A DNA stretch of 64,000 bases. It comes from Paludibacteraceae bacterium. GTDB taxonomy: Bacteria > Bacteroidota > Bacteroidia > Bacteroidales > Paludibacteraceae. Location: NCBI GenBank assembly GCA_017649925.1, contig JAGCFX010000082.1, positions 1 to 64,000 of the forward strand. Direction: 5' to 3'. The notes under the pieces were generated by a model, which was not told the DNA's origin, ran no database searches, and saw nothing but the letters and a program-made list of their open reading frames with translations. Every line of letters begins with the position of its first letter. Positions within the stretch are counted from its first letter, which is position 1. Of the stretch, positions 53,133-62,051 are shown in pieces. Position numbers and translations under genes: made by a program.

Positions 53133-55050
53133 ACGTCAGTTGATTGGTGATCATGCGATGGATATATTGCTGGATATAAGCCTTGAGATAGTCGAGCATA
53201 GGTTCCGGCACTTCGGTGGACAGAGGTTGCTGAAGTGTCGGGTCGGTTCGGTAGTTATACACAGCCGTCACCTTTTCGCCGTCGAACTGCACCAAGAGGC
53301 TGTCACTCATGATCTGGAACAGCGGGTGGTTGTAGCAAACGGCGTAGTTATGCTGTTTGGAGGCCGTGAGGGCATCCTCGCCGAACGCAAAATAGGGTTT
53401 GTCATAGCCCAGGAACGAAAGCACGGAGGGCATTATGTCTGTCTGACTGACCACGTCTGTGCGCTGCGCGGCAGGCAGCGCTGCGGGGCAATAGAAAGCG
53501 ACGGGCACACGATAGAGTCCGAGCGCATTCATATACTCCGGTCGCGTCAGTTGGTTGGTATGGTCGGCGGTGATGACGAACAAGGTATGGTCGAACCAAG
53601 GCTGCGTCTCGGCATAGGCGAAGAACTGCCGCAGGGCATGGTCGCTATAGCCGATGCAGGGATGGATAGGATGCGTGCCTTGCGGGAAAGCATGCGTGTA
53701 TGGTTCGGGCACTTTGAAAGGATGATGACTGGAAGCCGTGAAGACTGCCGTCATAAAAGGTTCGGGCATGGCACTCATCGTCCGCGCGTAGTACTGCAGG
53801 AACGGCTCATCCCATATCGCCCAAGTGCCGTCATAATCCCGCTTGGCATCCGGATACTCATCCATGCCGTAGTACTGCTGAAAACCGGCACTGCGGGCGT
53901 ACGCCTGAAAACCCATGGAGCCGTTCGGCGCGCCATGGAAGAAAGCCGTGGTGTAGCCTTTGCCTCCGAGGCAGTCGGCGATGGACGAGACGGCATTCGT
54001 GGAATAAGGCGTAACGACATAGGGGTCGATGAGCATAGGGATAGACGATAGCACGGAAGGCATGGCGTCTATCGACTTGCGGCCTGCGGCAAACGAATAC
54101 GGCCATGTCACGCTCTGCGTCAAGAGCGAGTCCAAGAAGGGTGTATAGCCCGTGTAGTCGGTCGCTTCGCGATTATAGAATCCGATGTATTCGGTGGAGA
54201 ATGACTCCAGGATCAGCACCACTACGTTGAGCGGTCTCATGGATATCTTTTGTCCCTCCCTGCAGGGCGTCATGATGGCGGCCAGTTCGGGTTCCGGGAA
54301 ATAGTTCGGCTCGGTGTACGTGCGTCCTTCAGTGGAGCGCATGAGGCAGAAGGGCGTATTGAGGACGAGCAGGGTCTCTTGCGGACGATTGGTGTATTGG
54401 AGTGCGTTACTCAACGTGATAGGACGCGTGTAAGCACCGAAGCCGCCGCGCATGCCGATGACCATGAGATAGGCGGAAGCGAGGAACAGAAGGACCTCGC
54501 GGAGGTAGAACCACCAAGGATTGGTGATTGGTGATTGGTCATTGGGCATTGGGGATTTTCGGAAAAGTCCTATCAGCAGCACAAAAAGCAGGACGGCAAA
54601 GAGCGTCACATACCAATACTGCACCATGCCTTGCGCGAAGACAGCGAGCAGGTTGCCATCGTTACGGAACTCATCGAAGAACGTGATGGTAGTGCGGCGG
54701 TCGGTGAAGCGCACATACACCATATCAATGCTGTTCACCGCCAGACCGAGCAGGTTAGGAATCAGAAAGAGCCATTTGGCCACGGACTGATAGACAGCGT
54801 TCTGCCGCCATGCCAGAGGGATCGGCAGCAACATCAGCAGCAGGTAGGCGCAACTGAGGTACAGCACCGCGGTGAGGTCGAACCGCCAGCCGCCGAGCAG
54901 CATCTCCCATTGATGCGCGGGTGTGGAATACGGGAACAGGTCCGGACTGACGGCAAAAAAGAAAAGCCGTGACAACGTGTAGAGCGCCATCACGAGCAGC
55001 AGGTTGCTTATTGCGCATACCCATGGGTGATTCCGGAACTTACTTCCCAT
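53125..55050 (-). CDS. LTA synthase/sulfatase-family membrane transferase
   Basis: The 641-residue protein has about five N-terminal membrane helices and a large periplasmic sulfatase-fold domain. Metal-site motifs are [15 protein letters not shown], the nucleophile region [15 protein letters not shown] (Ser or Thr) and ITADHTNQ. Such proteins transfer phosphoglycerol or phosphoethanolamine to envelope lipids or glycans. A family A repeat ([10 protein letters not shown], about 165-177) sits in a cytoplasmic loop between helices. The start overlaps pth by 11 bases. The donor and acceptor are not known. Confidence 0.88.
   Translation of the reverse strand: MGSKFRNHPWVCAISNLLLVMALYTLSRLFFFAVSPDLFPYSTPAHQWEMLLGGWRFDLTAVLYLSCAYLLLMLLPIPLAWRQNAVYQSVAKWLFLIPNLLGLAVNSIDMVYVRFTDRRTTITFFDEFRNDGNLLAVFAQGMVQYWYVTLFAVLLFVLLIGLFRKSPMPNDQSPITNPWWFYLREVLLFLASAYLMVIGMRGGFGAYTRPITLSNALQYTNRPQETLLVLNTPFCLMRSTEGRTYTEPNYFPEPELAAIMTPCREGQKISMRPLNVVVLILESFSTEYIGFYNREATDYTGYTPFLDSLLTQSVTWPYSFAAGRKSIDAMPSVLSSIPMLIDPYVVTPYSTNAVSSIADCLGGKGYTTAFFHGAPNGSMGFQAYARSAGFQQYYGMDEYPDAKRDYDGTWAIWDEPFLQYYARTMSAMPEPFMTAVFTASSHHPFKVPEPYTHAFPQGTHPIHPCIGYSDHALRQFFAYAETQPWFDHTLFVITADHTNQLTRPEYMNALGLYRVPVAFYCPAALPAAQRTDVVSQTDIMPSVLSFLGYDKPYFAFGEDALTASKQHNYAVCYNHPLFQIMSDSLLVQFDGEKVTAVYNYRTDPTLQQPLSTEVPEPMLDYLKAYIQQYIHRMITNQLTYE
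54519..54556 (-). repeat. Short repeat, family A, in the sulfatase-family gene
   Basis: Minus strand: AATGACCAATCACCAATCAC with flanking AATGCCC units. In frame and in the AATCACC orientation relative to the gene. Confidence 0.8.
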
Positions 55051-55606
55051 TGTACTGATTCATCGTTCGGTCAATACCTTGCAGGCAGAAAGAGGGGATG
55101 ATCTCTTTGAAGAGCGCGAGCCTGTCGGGCAGCGCTTTCTCTTCCTCCTCCGTCCAATGGCCGAGCACGTAGTTGATCTGTGTGCCGCGGGTGAACTCAT
55201 TGCCTATGCCGAAGCGCACGCGCGCATAGGCGTCCGTTCCCAATACCGATTGGATGTGACCCAGACCGTTATGTCCGCCGTTGGAACCCTGTTTGCGGAT
55301 ACGGATGGTACCGAAAGGCAGGTTGAGGTCATCCACGAGGACGAGCATGTTCTCCACGGGTATCTTCTCCGCCTGCAGCCAGTAGCGCACGGCGTTACCG
55401 CTCAGGTTCATGTAGGTCGAAGGCTTGAGGAGCACCAGTTCGGCGTTCTTCACGCGGCATTTGGCAACGAAGCCGTAACGCTTGTCCTGCCACTCGGCGT
55501 TGACGGACTGAGCGAAAGCATCGATCATCATAAAACCGATGTTATGGCGCGTACCTGCGTACTCGTCGCCGATATTACCCAAACCAACTATTAAAAATTT
55601 TGCCAT
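55040..55606 (-). CDS. pth: Peptidyl-tRNA hydrolase
   Basis: The 188-residue enzyme recycles peptidyl-tRNA. It has [18 protein letters not shown] (8-25, catalytic His21), the Asn/Asp pair [11 protein letters not shown] and GGHNGLGHI. Full length. It follows rplY after an 81-base gap that contains a family C repeat. Confidence 0.96.
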   Translation of the reverse strand: MAKFLIVGLGNIGDEYAGTRHNIGFMMIDAFAQSVNAEWQDKRYGFVAKCRVKNAELVLLKPSTYMNLSGNAVRYWLQAEKIPVENMLVLVDDLNLPFGTIRIRKQGSNGGHNGLGHIQSVLGTDAYARVRFGIGNEFTRGTQINYVLGHWTEEEEKALPDRLALFKEIIPSFCLQGIDRTMNQYNGK

Positions 55607-55650
55607 CTTCTATTAAAATGAAGAGGGGGCAGGATAATCCCGCTCCCTCT

Positions 55651-55683
55651 GTTCTCCTTCCCTTTAGGGAGGGTCGGGGTAGG
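55651..55683 (-). repeat. Short repeat, family C, between rplY and pth
   Basis: Minus strand: CCTACCCCGACCCTCCCTAA then AGGGAAGGAGAAC. The only intergenic copy of this family in the window. Confidence 0.85.
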
Positions 55684-55687
55684 CTCA

Positions 55688-56245
55688 TTATTGAGCCTTG
55701 CTCTGGCGAGTAGCCTTCACCTCTGCGACGCATGCGTCAGCAGGGTTAACGAACTTCAAGCCTTCTACCTTCACGTCCTCAACGGCGATTTTCTTACCAA
55801 GACCGAGCTCGGTAACATCGATGTTGATGCGATCGGGGAATGCGGTGTAGATACCCTGTACTTTGAGTTTGCGCATAGCTTGAACCAGTTTACCACCGGC
55901 TTTCACACCCTCTGCGAGACCGTTCAGCTGAACAGGAATCTCAACAATCACCGGTTTCTTCTCATCTACTGCGAGGAAATCGATATGCAGTGCTTTGCCG
56001 TCAATCGGGTGGAACTGCAACTCTTTCACAACAGCTTTGGTTTTCAGTTTGCCGATCGTGAGGTCAACAATCTGAGTGTCCGGAGTGTAAATGAGTTTAC
56101 GAACGTCAGCGGCTGCTACGGTGAAAGTAGCGTTCTGACCGCAACCGTAGAGGTTGCAAGGAATCAAATTTTCTGCGCGGAAAGCTTTAGCGGCTTTCTT
56201 GCCGTACTCGCTACGGGGAGTACCTACCAATGCAAATTCTTTCAT
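55688..56245 (-). CDS. rplY: 50S ribosomal protein L25 (CTC form)
   Basis: The 185-residue protein has the L25 N-terminal domain (GKKAAKAFRAENLIPCNLYG) and the C-terminal TL5/CTC domain (IPVQLNGLAEGVKAGGKLVQ). It binds 5S rRNA. It heads the rplY-pth operon. tRNA-Gln lies upstream on the same strand, so its transcript could include rplY by read-through. Confidence 0.95.
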   Translation of the reverse strand: MKEFALVGTPRSEYGKKAAKAFRAENLIPCNLYGCGQNATFTVAAADVRKLIYTPDTQIVDLTIGKLKTKAVVKELQFHPIDGKALHIDFLAVDEKKPVIVEIPVQLNGLAEGVKAGGKLVQAMRKLKVQGIYTAFPDRINIDVTELGLGKKIAVEDVKVEGLKFVNPADACVAEVKATRQSKAQ

Positions 56246-56326
56246 TTTGTTTTGTTTTAGTGTTACTTAATACCGTGTATTCCATACACTTTAATAGTTT
56301 GGCGCTTCGCGTTTGATGCTCAAACT

Positions 56327-56348
56327 AAAGGCTGCTGCTGCAGCCTTT
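56327..56348 (-). terminator. Hairpin after tRNA-Gln
   Basis: Perfect 9-bp stem AAAGGCTGC/GCAGCCTTT with a four-base loop, abutting the tRNA 3' end. The T-run is weak, so partial read-through to rplY is possible. Confidence 0.65.
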
Positions 56349-56349
56349 G

Positions 56350-56420
56350 TTGTCCACCGAGGAGTCGAACCTCGCTTCTCGGAACCAAAATCCGGTGTAA
56401 TACCGATATACGAGTGGACA
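56350..56420 (-). tRNA. tRNA-Gln (anticodon TTG)
   Basis: On the minus strand the acceptor arms TGTCCAC and GTGGACA pair. The anticodon loop is TTTTGGT within CGGA/TCCG, the D arm runs GTATATCGGTATTAC and the T arm contains GAGGTTCGACTCCTC. The discriminator base is A. CCA is not encoded. Confidence 0.95.
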
Positions 56421-56451
56421 CCACAAATCGCTCTCTTTTTCAAAAGCGGGT

Positions 56452-56520
56452 GCAAAAGTACTGCTTTTTTTTCAATTACGCAAATTTTTCAGCAATTATT
56501 TTTCATTTTTGGTCATTTTT
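56452..56520. repeat. Duplicated promoter segment, copy 1
   Basis: About 68 bases nearly identical to 58881-58949, from the -7 element of tRNA-Gln into the last codons of DUF2130. Confidence 0.85.
56453..56484 (-). promoter_or_regulatory. Bacteroidota promoter of tRNA-Gln
   Basis: Minus strand: TTTGC, 19 bases (GTAATTG, A8, GCAG), TACTTTTG (56453-56460). It abuts the 3' end of the DUF2130 gene. Confidence 0.82.
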
Positions 56521-57663
56521 TCGCGCTTCATCAAACTTGGCCTTCATGGTCTGGTTGCCGTAAGTGAGTTTCTTGACGCTCAAATCCATAGCGTTGTTGT
56601 TCGCCAGGCGGAGTTGGTTTGCTGAGGTGGTCAGCGCTTCTTTCACTTTCTCTAAGGAACGGATAGAGGTATCAATCTGTCGGATGGCCTCCTCGTAGTT
56701 CTTGTGCGCACTGAGCACATGTTTGCCAAAGCCCTCTTGAAACTTGGCTAACTTCTCCTCAAAGTCGGTTACGTCCACTTGTTGTGCCTTGGCGAGCATG
56801 AGTTCGCGTTTGGCATCCAGACTCTTCTTGCTCGTTTGGCAGAGCAGGGTGATGATGGGGATGAAGAACTGCGGACGGATGACATACATCTTCTCGAATC
56901 GGTGACTCACGTCCACGATTCCGCCGTTGTATAGTTCGCTCTCGGGCTCGAGCATGGACACGAGCACGGCGTACTCGCAGTTTTTCTTCTTGCGGTCGGA
57001 GTCCAGTTTGGCGAAGAAATCCTCGTTCTTGTGCTTCGTAGCGGTGGCGTCGTTCTCGTTCTTCATCTCGAACATGATGGATATATACTCCACTCCGTCG
57101 TCACTCTTGTCGCGAAAGACGAAGTCGCCCTTGGTACCCTCCACGACCTCGTTGTCTTTCTCGAAATAGGCGTTGGGCATCATCTGACGCAGGTTCTGCT
57201 CAAAGAGCGTCGAGCAGTGCTGCTCCAGCGTCTCGCCGACCATCTTGGTGGACAGGCGCACTTTCATATCCTTGTAGTACTCCACCTGTTCCTGCGCCGT
57301 TTTCAGTTGCGCCTCCAACCGCATATAGGACTCCGTCGCTTTCTGCCTAACCTCCATCACCGCCAGTTGCTTCTGTTGCTCTGCTTGCTGAATCTGAGCC
57401 TGCAGGGTTTGTATCTGCGATTGAAACGTTTGAATCTGCAACTGCTGCTCAGCAGCCAAACGCGCACGCTCGGCTTCCTGCCGCGCGGCCTCGGCCTGCT
57501 TCTCCGCCTGCAGGCGTGCCTGTTGGTTCTGCTCCAATTCATGGAGTCGGCGAGTCAGCTCGGCATCAAACTCTGCGTTCTTCACTTGGCTCAACAATGC
57601 GGCGAAATCGCTCTCGTCAACGTTGAACACTTTGTTGCAATGGGGACATCTCAGTTCTTTCAT
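56503..57663 (-). CDS. DUF2130 family protein
   Basis: The 386-residue protein has an N-terminal zinc-finger-like CPHCNKVF (6-13), a long coiled coil rich in Q/A/E (about 40-145) and the DUF2130 domain (GTKGDFVFRDKSDDGVEYIS, MFEMKNENDAT), which has a PD-(D/E)XK-like layout. The role is unknown; the coil plus nuclease-like fold suggests nucleic-acid handling. Its last codons lie in DNA shared with the ATPase promoter at 58.9 kb. It follows the ATPase gene by 35 bases. Confidence 0.88.
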   Translation of the reverse strand: MKELRCPHCNKVFNVDESDFAALLSQVKNAEFDAELTRRLHELEQNQQARLQAEKQAEAARQEAERARLAAEQQLQIQTFQSQIQTLQAQIQQAEQQKQLAVMEVRQKATESYMRLEAQLKTAQEQVEYYKDMKVRLSTKMVGETLEQHCSTLFEQNLRQMMPNAYFEKDNEVVEGTKGDFVFRDKSDDGVEYISIMFEMKNENDATATKHKNEDFFAKLDSDRKKKNCEYAVLVSMLEPESELYNGGIVDVSHRFEKMYVIRPQFFIPIITLLCQTSKKSLDAKRELMLAKAQQVDVTDFEEKLAKFQEGFGKHVLSAHKNYEEAIRQIDTSIRSLEKVKEALTTSANQLRLANNNAMDLSVKKLTYGNQTMKAKFDEARKNDQK

Positions 57664-57698
57664 GATATGCGTTTATTTGAAATAATTCTACGCCAGTA

Positions 57699-58829
57699 TT
57701 AATATACTCGTTGAATCCAGTAGTCGAAGAAAATATCATAGACACTATAAATTCCTTTTTCTAGGGTCACAAAATCCTTTTCCAACAACCCTCTCATGGC
57801 AGATTGGACGGTGCTTGCAGATTGAAGACTATATTTCTCCACAAAAGCAGCCGAGGTAATGCTTTTTGTCGGACCATTTTTAGACAATGCCACGAGTGTA
57901 ACTGTTTGTTTCTCCGGCAAGCGTGAAATAGTCTCTTCGTAGACATATGATTGTGTTTTAAGAATATAATCCAATGCCTCTTCCACTTGTGCGACATCGC
58001 AAGTTCCGCCCTCGCGCGTAAAACCATATAGCACATTAAATAACTTTTGTGTGTACCACGTCACGCCTCGACTGAGCGCATATACAGCCTCCGTTACACC
58101 GTCTTCCAATGTGCGATTTCCTTCGGCGAAAAGGGCTTTAGCAAAAGCATCATAGGCGGTCTTGTCAATAGGGTCAATGTGCATCAACGATACGCTCTGG
58201 TAGAAAGGTCGCGAAGCGCTGGTGAACATCGTACTCATTGTGTGGCGTTGGCTGCCGGAGAAGATAAACTGTGCGTTATGACATCGTTGCACATAGGTGC
58301 GGAGGGTTGCTTCTATGTTTTTCTCAGGGAACTTACCAATCTGCTGGAACTCATCAATTGCCACTATACAAGGGCGATCTGCCGCATCCAAATAGCGGAA
58401 GATTTCTTCAAGCGTAGTTTCGGCCTCCTTAATGTCTCCGATTTGAACCGTGAATGTCGGGTCTCCCATTGGCGAAAAACTCATTCCTGATTGAATCGAG
58501 CGCATCGTCTGCCAGAAGCGATCCAACGCGCGCGCACCAAAAGGCTTCAGCCGAATAAGAATCTCACGACTGAGTTTACGTACCAATTCACGTAACGACT
58601 TTGTGTCATAAATATCAATGAAGAAGGTATAGTAATGTTCTTGTATCTCGGGCATACTAAAGTAATGCTCGATTAGTCCGCTTTTACCCATACGTCGTGG
58701 GGCGATAAGCGCCACATTATTACCATTTGCAATTTCATGACGTAGTTGCTCGATTTCTAGTTCGCGGTCACAAAAGTAATGCGCGCCCTCGTAGCCGCTG
58801 ATTACAAACGGATTATCTATTATCTTCAT
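57699..58829 (-). CDS. AAA/STAND-type ATPase (archaeal ATPase-like)
   Basis: A 376-residue protein from ATG 58829 (MKIIDNPFVISG). It has Walker A APRRMGKSG, Walker B CIVAIDEFQQIG, the sensor FIFSGSQRHTM and a winged-helix C-terminus (SAAFVEKYSLQSASTVQSA). It belongs to the ATPase_2-type family, distinct from the two DUF4143 ATPases at 14.8 and 26.5 kb. Its promoter is a near-copy of the tRNA-Gln promoter. The function is unknown. Confidence 0.85.
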   Translation of the reverse strand: MKIIDNPFVISGYEGAHYFCDRELEIEQLRHEIANGNNVALIAPRRMGKSGLIEHYFSMPEIQEHYYTFFIDIYDTKSLRELVRKLSREILIRLKPFGARALDRFWQTMRSIQSGMSFSPMGDPTFTVQIGDIKEAETTLEEIFRYLDAADRPCIVAIDEFQQIGKFPEKNIEATLRTYVQRCHNAQFIFSGSQRHTMSTMFTSASRPFYQSVSLMHIDPIDKTAYDAFAKALFAEGNRTLEDGVTEAVYALSRGVTWYTQKLFNVLYGFTREGGTCDVAQVEEALDYILKTQSYVYEETISRLPEKQTVTLVALSKNGPTKSITSAAFVEKYSLQSASTVQSAMRGLLEKDFVTLEKGIYSVYDIFFDYWIQRVY

Positions 58830-58880
58830 GATTTTTATTATTTTATGATTATTAGAAAGTAATAAAATCTCAGATCCGCT

Positions 58881-58949
58881 GCAAAAGTACTGCTTTTTTT
58901 TCAATTACGCAAATTTTTCAGCAATTATTTTTCATTTTGGGTCATTTTT
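58881..58949. repeat. Duplicated promoter segment, copy 2
   Basis: Matches 56452-56520 over about 68 bases with very few differences. Confidence 0.85.
58882..58913 (-). promoter_or_regulatory. Bacteroidota promoter of the 57.7-kb ATPase
   Basis: Minus strand: TTTGC, 19 bases, TACTTTTG (58882-58889); same module as tRNA-Gln and thrS. Confidence 0.8.
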
Positions 58950-59008
58950 CACCATCTTTCCTTGAGCACCATACTGATTTATACACATACTTATCCGAAT
59001 CAGACTGG

Positions 59009-59145
59009 CGACACACAATCGACACAGAATCGAATCGAGCCATTTGCAAGCCAATATCACCATTAGGTCGGATATCAGGCTCGACTATGACTCGATAACG
59101 GCTCGACAATGGCTCGATATTCGCTCGATACAGGCTCAAGGTCTG
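59009..59145. repeat. Two degenerate 11-bp tandem arrays downstream of DUF3987
   Basis: Array 1 (59009-59041): CGACACACAAT, CGACACAGAAT, CGAATCGAGCC. Array 2 (59080-59145): six units such as CTCGATAACGG, CTCGACAATGG, CTCGATACAGG. Strict 11-base spacing. With the inverted repeat at 59180 these fill the gene-poor stretch 58914-59266. Confidence 0.75.
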
Positions 59146-59179
59146 ACTGTACACAGTAAGTAAATGTTAATGAGACTGT

Positions 59180-59261
59180 GAGACTCTGAGACTCTTTGCA
59201 CAACCAGCACTAAATCAGCAGATTACACACGAAAAAGAATCTCAAAGAGTCTCAGAGTCTC
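59180..59261. repeat. Long inverted repeat next to DUF3987
   Basis: Perfect 19-base arms, GAGACTCTGAGACTCTTTG (59180-59198) and its complement (59243-59261), separated by 44 bases. The arms are built from 8-base TGAGACTC units. Confidence 0.85.
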
Positions 59262-59266
59262 ATTGA

Positions 59267-60493
59267 TTAACTTACTTTTCTATAATGACCATATTCGATT
59301 TTCTCTACTCGTCCTTGCTCTTGCCATGTATCATTCCAGCGAATGATAGTAGCCCGAGAAATACCTTGTAATTTTGCTTCAGAGATGAGTTCTTGGAGCT
59401 TGTACTCTGGTTTGAGTTGATCAAATAGGACACGGCGTTGGTCAAGCGGTTTAATCTCCGGAACGATATCTTGGGCATCGCCATCAATCATCCGATAAGC
59501 GGCCGCCATATGCAGGAGCAGACGATTGCCTATGATTTCTGCCGTTTCGTAGTCATCGTCGGCGCATTCGGCAAAGTTGCCTCGCAGAGCGGAGAGTATC
59601 ATCGCTATCCGTTCGATTTGGACAGCCATGCGGACAACAGCAGAATGGAAGTTCTCTCCAAGCAAACCGATAAGCGTGGTGTATTCCGTTTCGAGATGTT
59701 CGCCCAATCGCTCTTTCTGCGCATCGGTTAAACTCCATTCGCGTTCTTCGCCCTGACTAAACGATTCGTAAAGACGCAACAATTGGTGTCCCACTTGCTT
59801 TGGGATGAGCGATTGCTCGCCTCTGGCGGACACATACCGTTTATCGAACGGATTCGTTCCGCGAATGACGACTGTCAGCAATCGCGAGAAGTAGCCGTTC
59901 TCCACCGAAGGAACCAAGGCACGATACTGATTGAAGGTGCCGGTGAGCAACATTGACAGTTTCGGACATCGGACTTCCGAAGCGCCGTTACAACGATTAC
60001 GACTGATGGATTCATGTTCCGCCGCTTTGCGCAAAGCCGTGTTGTAATTGGCTGCGGACGTCTTCCAGATATCCGTGATCACCGATCCTTCGGATTCATG
60101 CATATAACCGCAACCGGATCGTTCAGCGAGTGCTTTATACCACGCGGCGAGCGTACTATCGCCAGCGATCAAAAGCGGATGCTGCTCATCAATCACGCGC
60201 ATCATCTCCAGCGCTTGGTTTGCGATTCCTTTTCCCGAAGCCGCAGCTGCCAGAATGAAGCATTGGAGATTCGCATAATACTTCTTTCCCGTTGGTCCAT
60301 AACGGAAATATAAGTTAGGAGCGCATGCACTTGCGCCCGCGAGCGTTGACATAAGAATGATGTCTTTTTCGTCGGCGGTTGTTGCCAAAAACAGCATACG
60401 TTGTAAACTCTCAGGAAGTTTTTGCACGTCGAGATGCTCAACGATGCGGAGGTCATCCTGTTCCTCCATAGACAAAGAATGGATTTTTTCCAT
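59267..60493 (-). CDS. DUF3987 family protein
   Basis: A 408-residue protein with the DUF3987 pattern PNLYFRYGPTGKKYYANLQC, a P-loop-like AAAASGKG and LLTGTFNQYRALVPSVENGY. The family is helicase/primase-like and is usually found with mobile or phage-derived genes in Bacteroidales, often behind a VirE-N domain, which is absent here. The C-terminus has a helix-turn-helix (ISRATIIRWND). Inverted and 11-bp repeats follow its stop. It is probably a remnant or lone component of an element. Confidence 0.82.
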   Translation of the reverse strand: MEKIHSLSMEEQDDLRIVEHLDVQKLPESLQRMLFLATTADEKDIILMSTLAGASACAPNLYFRYGPTGKKYYANLQCFILAAAASGKGIANQALEMMRVIDEQHPLLIAGDSTLAAWYKALAERSGCGYMHESEGSVITDIWKTSAANYNTALRKAAEHESISRNRCNGASEVRCPKLSMLLTGTFNQYRALVPSVENGYFSRLLTVVIRGTNPFDKRYVSARGEQSLIPKQVGHQLLRLYESFSQGEEREWSLTDAQKERLGEHLETEYTTLIGLLGENFHSAVVRMAVQIERIAMILSALRGNFAECADDDYETAEIIGNRLLLHMAAAYRMIDGDAQDIVPEIKPLDQRRVLFDQLKPEYKLQELISEAKLQGISRATIIRWNDTWQEQGRVEKIEYGHYRKVS

Positions 60494-60548
60494 AATTAAG
60501 GTTTGATTAAAATTAATAATGTTGACTGTGGATCCTCAAAATCCGGAG

Positions 60549-60579
60549 CAAAGATACAACAAATTTTTGATATATGCAA
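60549..60579 (-). promoter_or_regulatory. Bacteroidota promoter of the DUF3987 gene
   Basis: Minus strand: TTGC (60576-60579), 19 bases, TATCTTTG (60549-60556). Confidence 0.75.
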
Positions 60580-60698
60580 TAGTTTGTCCCGCGTTATGCG
60601 AATCCGAATTCTGAAATCCGATGCAAATATACGATAAAGAGTAGGTGTTTTCCAAATTTTTTTTGCATTTTTTTCATTTTTGAAGGAATTTTGCAAAA

Positions 60699-60722
60699 AA
60701 CGCACACCTTTCGATGTGCGTT
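60699..60722 (-). terminator. Terminator of tyrS
   Basis: Perfect 8-bp stem AACGCACA/TGTGCGTT with an eight-base loop, then a T6 run on the minus strand. Confidence 0.88.
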
Positions 60723-60743
60723 GAGAGTTATAACGATCAACTA

Positions 60744-62039
60744 TTACTTAGCAACGACCAAGTAGTAGTTTTTCTTGCCTTTTTGGAAAAGGAGGTATTT
60801 ATTATTGAGTAATTGGTGATTGGTAATTGGTGATTGGGGGTCGGTGAGTTTCTCCTTATTGAGGGAGAAACCGTTGGCCTGAATCATCTTACGCGCCTCT
60901 CCTTTGGAGGGGAAGATAGATGTCTTCTCCGCAAGGAGATCCAACGGTCCGATGCCGGCTTTGAGTTCGTCGAGGGCGATCTCGTAGGTCTCCACACCAT
61001 TGAAGACATCGAGGAAAGTTTCTTCATCGAGTGCGCGGAGGGCGTCCGCGGTGGCGTTACCGAACAGGATATTGGTAGCCTCGACGGCTTTGTTATAATC
61101 CTCCTCGGAGTGCACCATACAGGTGACCTCTTTGGCGAGCCGCTTCTGCAGCACACGGAGGTGCGGCGCGGCGTCATGCTCGGCGATAAGCGATTCAATC
61201 TCCTCGCGGCTGAGGGAGGTGAAGATCTTGATATAGCGCTTCGCATCATCGTCGGACACATTCATCCAGAACTGGAAGAACTTATACGGCGAGGTATATT
61301 TGCGGCTGAGCCATACGTTGCCGGATTCGGTCTTGCCGAACTTACCTCCGTCGGCCTTGGTGATGAGCGGACAGGTGAGTGCAAAGGCGTCATTGCCGGT
61401 GATCTTACGGATGAGGTCGGTGCCGGTGGTGATATTACCCCATTGGTCGGAGCCGCCCATCTGCAGTTTGCAGTTCTTATGCTCGTTGAGCCAGACGAAG
61501 TCATAGCCCTGTAGGAGCTGGTAGGTGAACTCGGTGAACGACATACCCTGCGAGAACTCGCCATTGAAGCGCTTCTTGACGGAGTCCTTCGCCATCATAT
61601 AATTGACGGTGATGAGTTTGCCGATATTACGCGTGAAATCGAGGAAGGTATAGTCCTTCATCCAATCATAGTTATTGACGAGTTCGGCGGCATTGGGTTC
61701 GCTGGAGTTGAAGTCAAGGAAATGCTCGAGTTGCTCGCGGATACAGGCTACGTTATGGCGCAAGGTCTCCTCGGTAAGCAGGTTACGCTCGGCGGACTTG
61801 CCGGAAGGGTCACCGATCATACCGGTAGCACCACCGATGAGGGCGATAGGCTTATGTCCGCATTGCTGGAAATGGCGCAGCATCATGATACCGCAGAGGT
61901 GGCCTATATGCAAGCTATCCGCCGTGGGGTCGATACCCACGTACGCCGTGGTCACTTCCTTCATCAGCTGTTCCTCCGTTCCCGGCATGATATCCTGCAA
62001 CATGCCTCTCCATCTCAGTTCTTCTACAAAATTTTTCAT
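60744..62039 (-). CDS. tyrS: Tyrosyl-tRNA synthetase
   Basis: The 431-residue class I synthetase has HIGH (44-47), the tyrosine-binding [11 protein letters not shown] region, the KFGKTESGN (KMSKS-type) loop and a C-terminal S4 domain ([18 protein letters not shown]). A family A repeat ([11 protein letters not shown], about 399-410) enlarges a loop inside the S4 domain. It follows the DUF4846 fusion gene by 12 bases and is co-transcribed with it. Confidence 0.96.
   Translation of the reverse strand: MKNFVEELRWRGMLQDIMPGTEEQLMKEVTTAYVGIDPTADSLHIGHLCGIMMLRHFQQCGHKPIALIGGATGMIGDPSGKSAERNLLTEETLRHNVACIREQLEHFLDFNSSEPNAAELVNNYDWMKDYTFLDFTRNIGKLITVNYMMAKDSVKKRFNGEFSQGMSFTEFTYQLLQGYDFVWLNEHKNCKLQMGGSDQWGNITTGTDLIRKITGNDAFALTCPLITKADGGKFGKTESGNVWLSRKYTSPYKFFQFWMNVSDDDAKRYIKIFTSLSREEIESLIAEHDAAPHLRVLQKRLAKEVTCMVHSEEDYNKAVEATNILFGNATADALRALDEETFLDVFNGVETYEIALDELKAGIGPLDLLAEKTSIFPSKGEARKMIQANGFSLNKEKLTDPQSPITNHQLLNNKYLLFQKGKKNYYLVVAK
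60810..60843 (-). repeat. Short repeat, family A, in tyrS
   Basis: Minus strand: CCAATCACCAATTACCAATC then ACCAATTAC. In frame and in the AATCACC orientation relative to the gene. Confidence 0.8.
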
Positions 62040-62051
62040 ATATCTGTCTGT

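Noticed and set aside
58942..59154. A 70-codon minus-strand frame (YRANIEPLSSRYRVIVEP)
   Set aside because: It is largely the translation of the 11-bp arrays. With no start context or homology I treat it as repeat DNA.
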